A DNA stretch of 64,000 bases from Candidatus Poribacteria bacterium (GTDB taxonomy: Bacteria > Poribacteria > WGA-4E > WGA-3G): assembly GCA_022827885.1 (NCBI GenBank), contig JAJEIP010000008.1, positions 64,768-128,767 on the forward strand, written 5' to 3'. A program made the position numbers and the translations under genes. Under the pieces are notes generated by a model that saw only the letters and a list, made by a program, of their open reading frames with translations, ran no database searches and was not told the origin of the DNA. This document shows, piece after piece, positions 61,034-64,000 of this stretch. Position 1 is the stretch's first letter. Each line of letters starts with the position of its first letter.

Positions 61034-61462
61034 ATGTCAACGACACTTGTACACATCGGCGTTCGCACGACCGATTTGGAAAAAAGCATTCGCTTCTGGC
61101 GCGATGCGCTCGGATTGCGGGTCTTTTCAACGATGAATGGATGTTATGATCTTACGGACGGTTATCACAACTTCCGCGTGTTTCAACACAGCGGTCCCGA
61201 TCGTCCGAAACATGTCGGCGGGATGTTAGACTACCTCCACATCGGGGTTCGTGTGCCGGACCTGCGAGAAGCGGCACAGCGGTGTGAGGACCTCGGTTTC
61301 ACAATCACATGGGAAGGATTAGGTGGTGACAAACCCTACGACCCAAATTCGGACGAATTGCCTTCAGAAGCCTTCAAGATAGAAGACCCGGACGGTATCG
61401 TCGTCGATATTACCGAGCAGGACGACCAGTGGCCCGGTGTGGATATTGATAGCAAGTCTTAA
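61034..61462 (+). CDS. glyoxalase / VOC-family protein
   Basis: 142 residues. Two beta-alpha-beta-beta-beta modules: H-I-G-V-R-T-T-D-L-E-K-S-I-R-F-W-R-D-A-L-G-L at the start, L-H-I-G-V-R-V-P-D-L in the middle, and F-K-I-E-D-P-D-G-I-V-V-D-I-T-E at the end. Metal ligands probably include the His of each module and the terminal Glu, as in glyoxalase I, but the exact reaction is open. Cytoplasmic. AAGGAA lies 8 nt before the ATG. Confidence 0.88.
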   Translation: MSTTLVHIGVRTTDLEKSIRFWRDALGLRVFSTMNGCYDLTDGYHNFRVFQHSGPDRPKHVGGMLDYLHIGVRVPDLREAAQRCEDLGFTITWEGLGGDKPYDPNSDELPSEAFKIEDPDGIVVDITEQDDQWPGVDIDSKS

Positions 61463-61520
61463 AGACGACAATTCACGCCGACATCAATAGGCGCGGTTTC
61501 ACGCTGCGCCATTAATATAA

Positions 61521-62216
61521 TTACTCGTCACTGCCACCCAACAGTCCCAATCGGAATAGGTAGTAGAGCAGTGTAAGGAGACTGGTCACTGCCGCTGCGA
61601 GATACGTCAAAAATGCCGCGTTGAGCACTTTACTGGCGTGCTGATTCTCTTCTTGCGTGAGCATTCCTGCTTCCGCCATTGCGACTTTGGCGCGCTTACT
61701 GGCATCCCATTCAACGGGAAGTGTTATCAACGAAAAGACGACCCCTACTGCAAAAAGTCCGACACCGAACAGCAGGAAGGGTTGAATAAAGAAACCGACC
61801 ATTATCAGAATATAAGAGGCCATCGAACTAAAGTTCGTAGCCGGGACGAGGGCGGTCCGTAGATTCAGCATCGCATAGCCGTGGGCATCCTGCATCGCAT
61901 GTCCGGCTTCATGACAGGCAACCCCTATTGCGGAGAGCGATTGACTTGAATAGACGTCATCGGATAATCTGAGTGCCTTCTCGCCTGGATCATAGTGGTC
62001 ACTTAACCATCCACTTGAACGTTCGATTCGGACGCCGCTAACACCGTGCCGTTTCAGCATCAGATCGGCGGCTTGCGCGCCTGTCAATCCCCTACGCGAT
62101 CCGACTTGTGAATATTTTGAGAATGTCGATTTTGTGCGAAACGTGGCGTAGAGGGACAGTGCCAGTCCCGGTGCAAGAAATACGAAATAGAGCGGATCAA
62201 AGAAACCCAAAAACAT
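61521..62216 (-). CDS. membrane neutral zinc metallopeptidase (YugP-like)
   Basis: 231 residues from ATG 62216; GTG 62225 is in frame, but GAGGTG lies 7 nt before the ATG. H-E-A-G-H (about 105-109) is the metal site of Zn_peptidase_2 (PF04298). Three to four membrane helices: one near the N-terminus, two at about 140-185, one near the C-terminus. Membrane protease of unknown substrate. A tandem leader cassette precedes it. Confidence 0.92.
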   Translation of the reverse strand: MFLGFFDPLYFVFLAPGLALSLYATFRTKSTFSKYSQVGSRRGLTGAQAADLMLKRHGVSGVRIERSSGWLSDHYDPGEKALRLSDDVYSSQSLSAIGVACHEAGHAMQDAHGYAMLNLRTALVPATNFSSMASYILIMVGFFIQPFLLFGVGLFAVGVVFSLITLPVEWDASKRAKVAMAEAGMLTQEENQHASKVLNAAFLTYLAAAVTSLLTLLYYLFRLGLLGGSDE

Positions 62217-62228
62217 AATAGACACCTC

Positions 62229-62274
62229 TTTTTAATTTTACCTTGCGGATAATTCTTAATTTTACCTTGCGGAG
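62229..62274 (-). promoter_or_regulatory. tandem leader cassettes before zinc peptidase
   Basis: Minus strand TCCGCAAGGTAAAATTAAGA, 6 nt, TCCGCAAGGTAAAATTAAAA, then AGAGGTGTCTATTATG. Two near-identical units at 62256-62274 and 62229-62249. Here a separate GAGGTG serves as ribosome site. Confidence 0.7.
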
Positions 62275-62417
62275 AAATGACGTGCGTTTGGATGCTTACG
62301 TGCGTCCCTTAAATCCGCACTCCATTCCATTACGTGCTAACGTTTTTGAAACTTTTTTAAGAAATTATACAGGATATTTTGACGAAATTCAAATCATTTT
62401 TAAGTGAGGAACGATAG

Positions 62418-63257
62418 ATGCTTAAAATAATAGATACCCACCAACACCTCTGGGATACCTCTAATTTGGAATATCCTTGGTTAGAAGGGTTCGATCTATT
62501 GGGAAAGCGATACACGGCAGAAGACTATCGCGAGGCAATTGGGGACCTTAACATCGTCAGGTCGGTACACGTTGAAGGCGACCCCGCCGAAACGGATGTT
62601 GTCAAGGAGGTCGAGTGGCTCACACACATATCCGAGACAGATGGGATGATCGGCGCGATAGCGGCAGCGGCACCCCTTGAAAAGCCGAACGCCGAGGCGA
62701 TTCTCGAACAACTCACAGGATTCGGACTTGTTGTAGGGGTGCGGCGCATGGCGTGGCATCATCCGGATCCGCAGTTCTACGCTACACCTGAACTGATTAA
62801 CGGCGTGAAATTGCTGACGAAATTCGATCTCTCTTTTGAACTCTGTGCGAATCATGCGCAGCTGCCAGCGGCAATCGAACTCGTCAAGGTGACCCCGGAC
62901 GTTCGGCATGCCCTTAACCACTGCGGGGGACCGGACATAAAGGGTGGGCAATTCGAGCCGTGGGCAACGCGTATCAACGAGCTCGCTGCCTTCGAGAACG
63001 TCCACTGCAAGGTATCGGGGATTGTGACGACTGCAAGTGAGAACTGGACGCGTGAGGAACTGAAGCCGTACATTCTACATCTAATAGAGGCTTTCGGATA
63101 TGAACGGCTGATGTTCGGAAGCGATTGGCCCGTGTGTACCCTGGCGGCGACATATCAGGAGTGGGTCGCGGCACTCTTAGGGACGGTTGAAGATGCGTCA
63201 GACGCGGAGAAGAATAGGTTTTTTTACGAAAACGCTGCGGAATTCTACTCGATATAG
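62418..63257 (+). CDS. amidohydrolase 2 family (fuconolactonase-like)
   Basis: 279 residues. TIM-barrel metal-dependent hydrolase: D-T-H-Q-H-L-W-D at the start, H-H-P-D in the middle, H-C-G-G and F-G-S-D-W-P-V-C (late Asp). These fit the PF04909 group that includes L-fuconolactonase and rhamnonolactonase. It would open a sugar lactone. GTGAGGA lies upstream of the ATG. Followed by a good terminator. Cytoplasmic. Confidence 0.9.
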   Translation: MLKIIDTHQHLWDTSNLEYPWLEGFDLLGKRYTAEDYREAIGDLNIVRSVHVEGDPAETDVVKEVEWLTHISETDGMIGAIAAAAPLEKPNAEAILEQLTGFGLVVGVRRMAWHHPDPQFYATPELINGVKLLTKFDLSFELCANHAQLPAAIELVKVTPDVRHALNHCGGPDIKGGQFEPWATRINELAAFENVHCKVSGIVTTASENWTREELKPYILHLIEAFGYERLMFGSDWPVCTLAATYQEWVAALLGTVEDASDAEKNRFFYENAAEFYSI

Positions 63258-63276
63258 AGCGGTACATCCAACCGAA

Positions 63277-63306
63277 TAGGTGCGGTTAGAAACCGCACCT
63301 ACCGTT
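63277..63306 (+). terminator. intrinsic terminator / palindromic repeat after 63257
   Basis: TAGGTGCGGTT, loop AGA, AACCGCACCTA (11 bp, 63277-63301), then CCGTTTTT. Same core as the hairpin at 3264-3284. Confidence 0.7.
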
Positions 63307-63320
63307 TTTGGGGAAAGGTG

Positions 63321-64000
63321 TCATTGAAATGAAATTAATACCGGTTCGACTTCGAGGGTCTCTTGAATGCGTTGCTTCAACGCCATTGACTCAGCCCGTG
63401 TGCTGAATTCACCGATCGTTACGCGGTGCACAGTTTTTCCACCAACAGTGGCGACGCGGAGGGCGACCGTCTGATTTGGATTTTGCAACCGTAATCTTTC
63501 CTCCATGGCTTCAGCGTAGGAACGTTCTACAAATGAACCCACCATGAGCGTCAACTTGCTGGATACCGAAGTGCTTTTTCGCTGATCCGTGATCCCAAAC
63601 TGTAACGTCGCTTGCTCCGTGCTCCGATTGCCAGCGATGTCCTGAACATGTAACCTACCGGTGTAAATTACATTCGGATCTACTTGAACTTTGCGCAAAA
63701 CGACCTCGGCAGGCGGTGAACCATTTCCTTCTGCCTGCTCAATCAGCGCGTTTTTCGTATCGAACATCTCGAATTTCCACTGCGCAAGCGGATTGATGTC
63801 CCACGTTTTTACACCGACGGTTGTCGGTGTTTTCGCGAAAAGTTCCACTGTCGTTGGAATGAGGTCCACAGTCACCGTCCCGGTATCCACGAAATGTAAG
63901 GTGCCTTGTGAGTCAAGAACGTGGAGTCGAGCCTCGTAATTTCCGTCAGGCACTAAGTTACCAGTATCAGCGAACCCATTCCAGACGACACCTTCCGTTG
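63321..64000 (-). CDS. FlgD-Ig-like / SPOR-domain protein, 5' end outside window
   Basis: About 226 residues visible; the frame is open at the right edge, so the GTG at 63953 is not necessarily the start. The visible N-terminus V-V-W-N-G-F-A-D-T-G-N-L-V-P-D-G-N-Y resembles the FlgD/T9SS Ig-like motif W-D-G-x-D-x-x-G-x-x-V-P-x-G-x-Y. A second beta-sandwich follows (about 75-135) and a SPOR domain (about 150-226: L-M-V-G-S-F-V-E-R-S-Y-A-E-A-M-E-E-R-L, H-R-V-T-I-G-E-F). SPOR binds denuded peptidoglycan, so the protein is probably periplasmic. Confidence 0.8.
   Translation of the reverse strand, partial: TEGVVWNGFADTGNLVPDGNYEARLHVLDSQGTLHFVDTGTVTVDLIPTTVELFAKTPTTVGVKTWDINPLAQWKFEMFDTKNALIEQAEGNGSPPAEVVLRKVQVDPNVIYTGRLHVQDIAGNRSTEQATLQFGITDQRKSTSVSSKLTLMVGSFVERSYAEAMEERLRLQNPNQTVALRVATVGGKTVHRVTIGEFSTRAESMALKQRIQETLEVEPVLISFQ

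Overview
The window is about 64 kb of bacterial chromosome with moderate GC, dense coding on both strands and almost no classical mobile genes. The gene content is of the kind reported for Candidatus Poribacteria and, in part, planctomycetes: secreted LamG proteins, phytanoyl-CoA dioxygenase (PhyH) enzymes, cytosolic sulfatases, a SUMF1-domain lipoprotein, cytochrome c-WD40 proteins, DUF1549/1553 plus DUF1501 proteins, Ycf48-type propellers and many SDR/Gfo-Idh sugar enzymes. A poribacterium-like organism is an inference from gene families only.

Most striking: two genes are interrupted by an in-frame TGA that reads best as selenocysteine. (1) The cytochrome c-WD40 gene at 26890 does not end at 28317. 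It continues through TGA into a heavy-metal-associated (HMA) domain whose GMTCxxC motif becomes GMT-U-GAC, and stops at 28488. (2) The gene at 37267 continues through TGA at 38065-38067 to 38895 and carries a C-U-G-S-G-K-S-L-R motif like that of selenoprotein N. Each TGA is followed 22-23 nt later by a short hairpin with an AGG-starting loop, like the bacterial SECIS of fdhF.

Layout. 1-3184: two PCP_red-domain proteins flanking a PQQ propeller and an Mrp/ApbC ATPase. 3602-5797: secreted LTD/Ig-like protein. 5993-8954: SDR and Gfo/Idh operon, divergent from a LamG protein. 9073-12969: three tandem serine hydrolases. 13120-15874: ThuA-like protein, aldose epimerase, exported unknown. 16086-26646 (minus): SUMF1 lipoprotein, LamG, SNF2-SWIM helicase, VWA protein, giant Ycf48-like protein, membrane protein, YceI. 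26890-32997: HMA selenoprotein, sulfatase, orphan DNA methylase, a ThuA/DUF4960-like protein, WD40 protein. 33188-41500: DUF1549/1553, DUF1501, SelN-like selenoprotein and PPC-domain protein in a row. 41617-50796: tgt, ABC ATPase, PfkB kinase, membrane protein, GHMP kinase, sulfatase, PhyH, SDR. 50967-51663: broken toxin-like gene with DUF2283. 51704-56187 (minus): aapJQMP amino-acid ABC transporter. 56608-64000: TPR protein, Cys/Met PLP enzyme, Ogt, SCP2, PhyH, VOC, zinc peptidase, amidohydrolase and a SPOR-domain protein running off the edge.

Two sequence themes cross the window. Four exported proteins (ends at 5797, 8954, 17030, 31981) share a C-terminal tail G-K-L-x-x-x-W-G-x-(L/V)-K, a possible sorting or anchoring signal. 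Several genes are preceded by a repeated leader, CCGCAAGGTAAAATTAAAA, often abutting the start codon and sometimes in tandem. Intergenic regions also hold palindromic repeats, a MITE-like element and good sigma70-type promoters (TTGACA-N17-TATAAT class), two of which bury the -35 box in the same palindrome.
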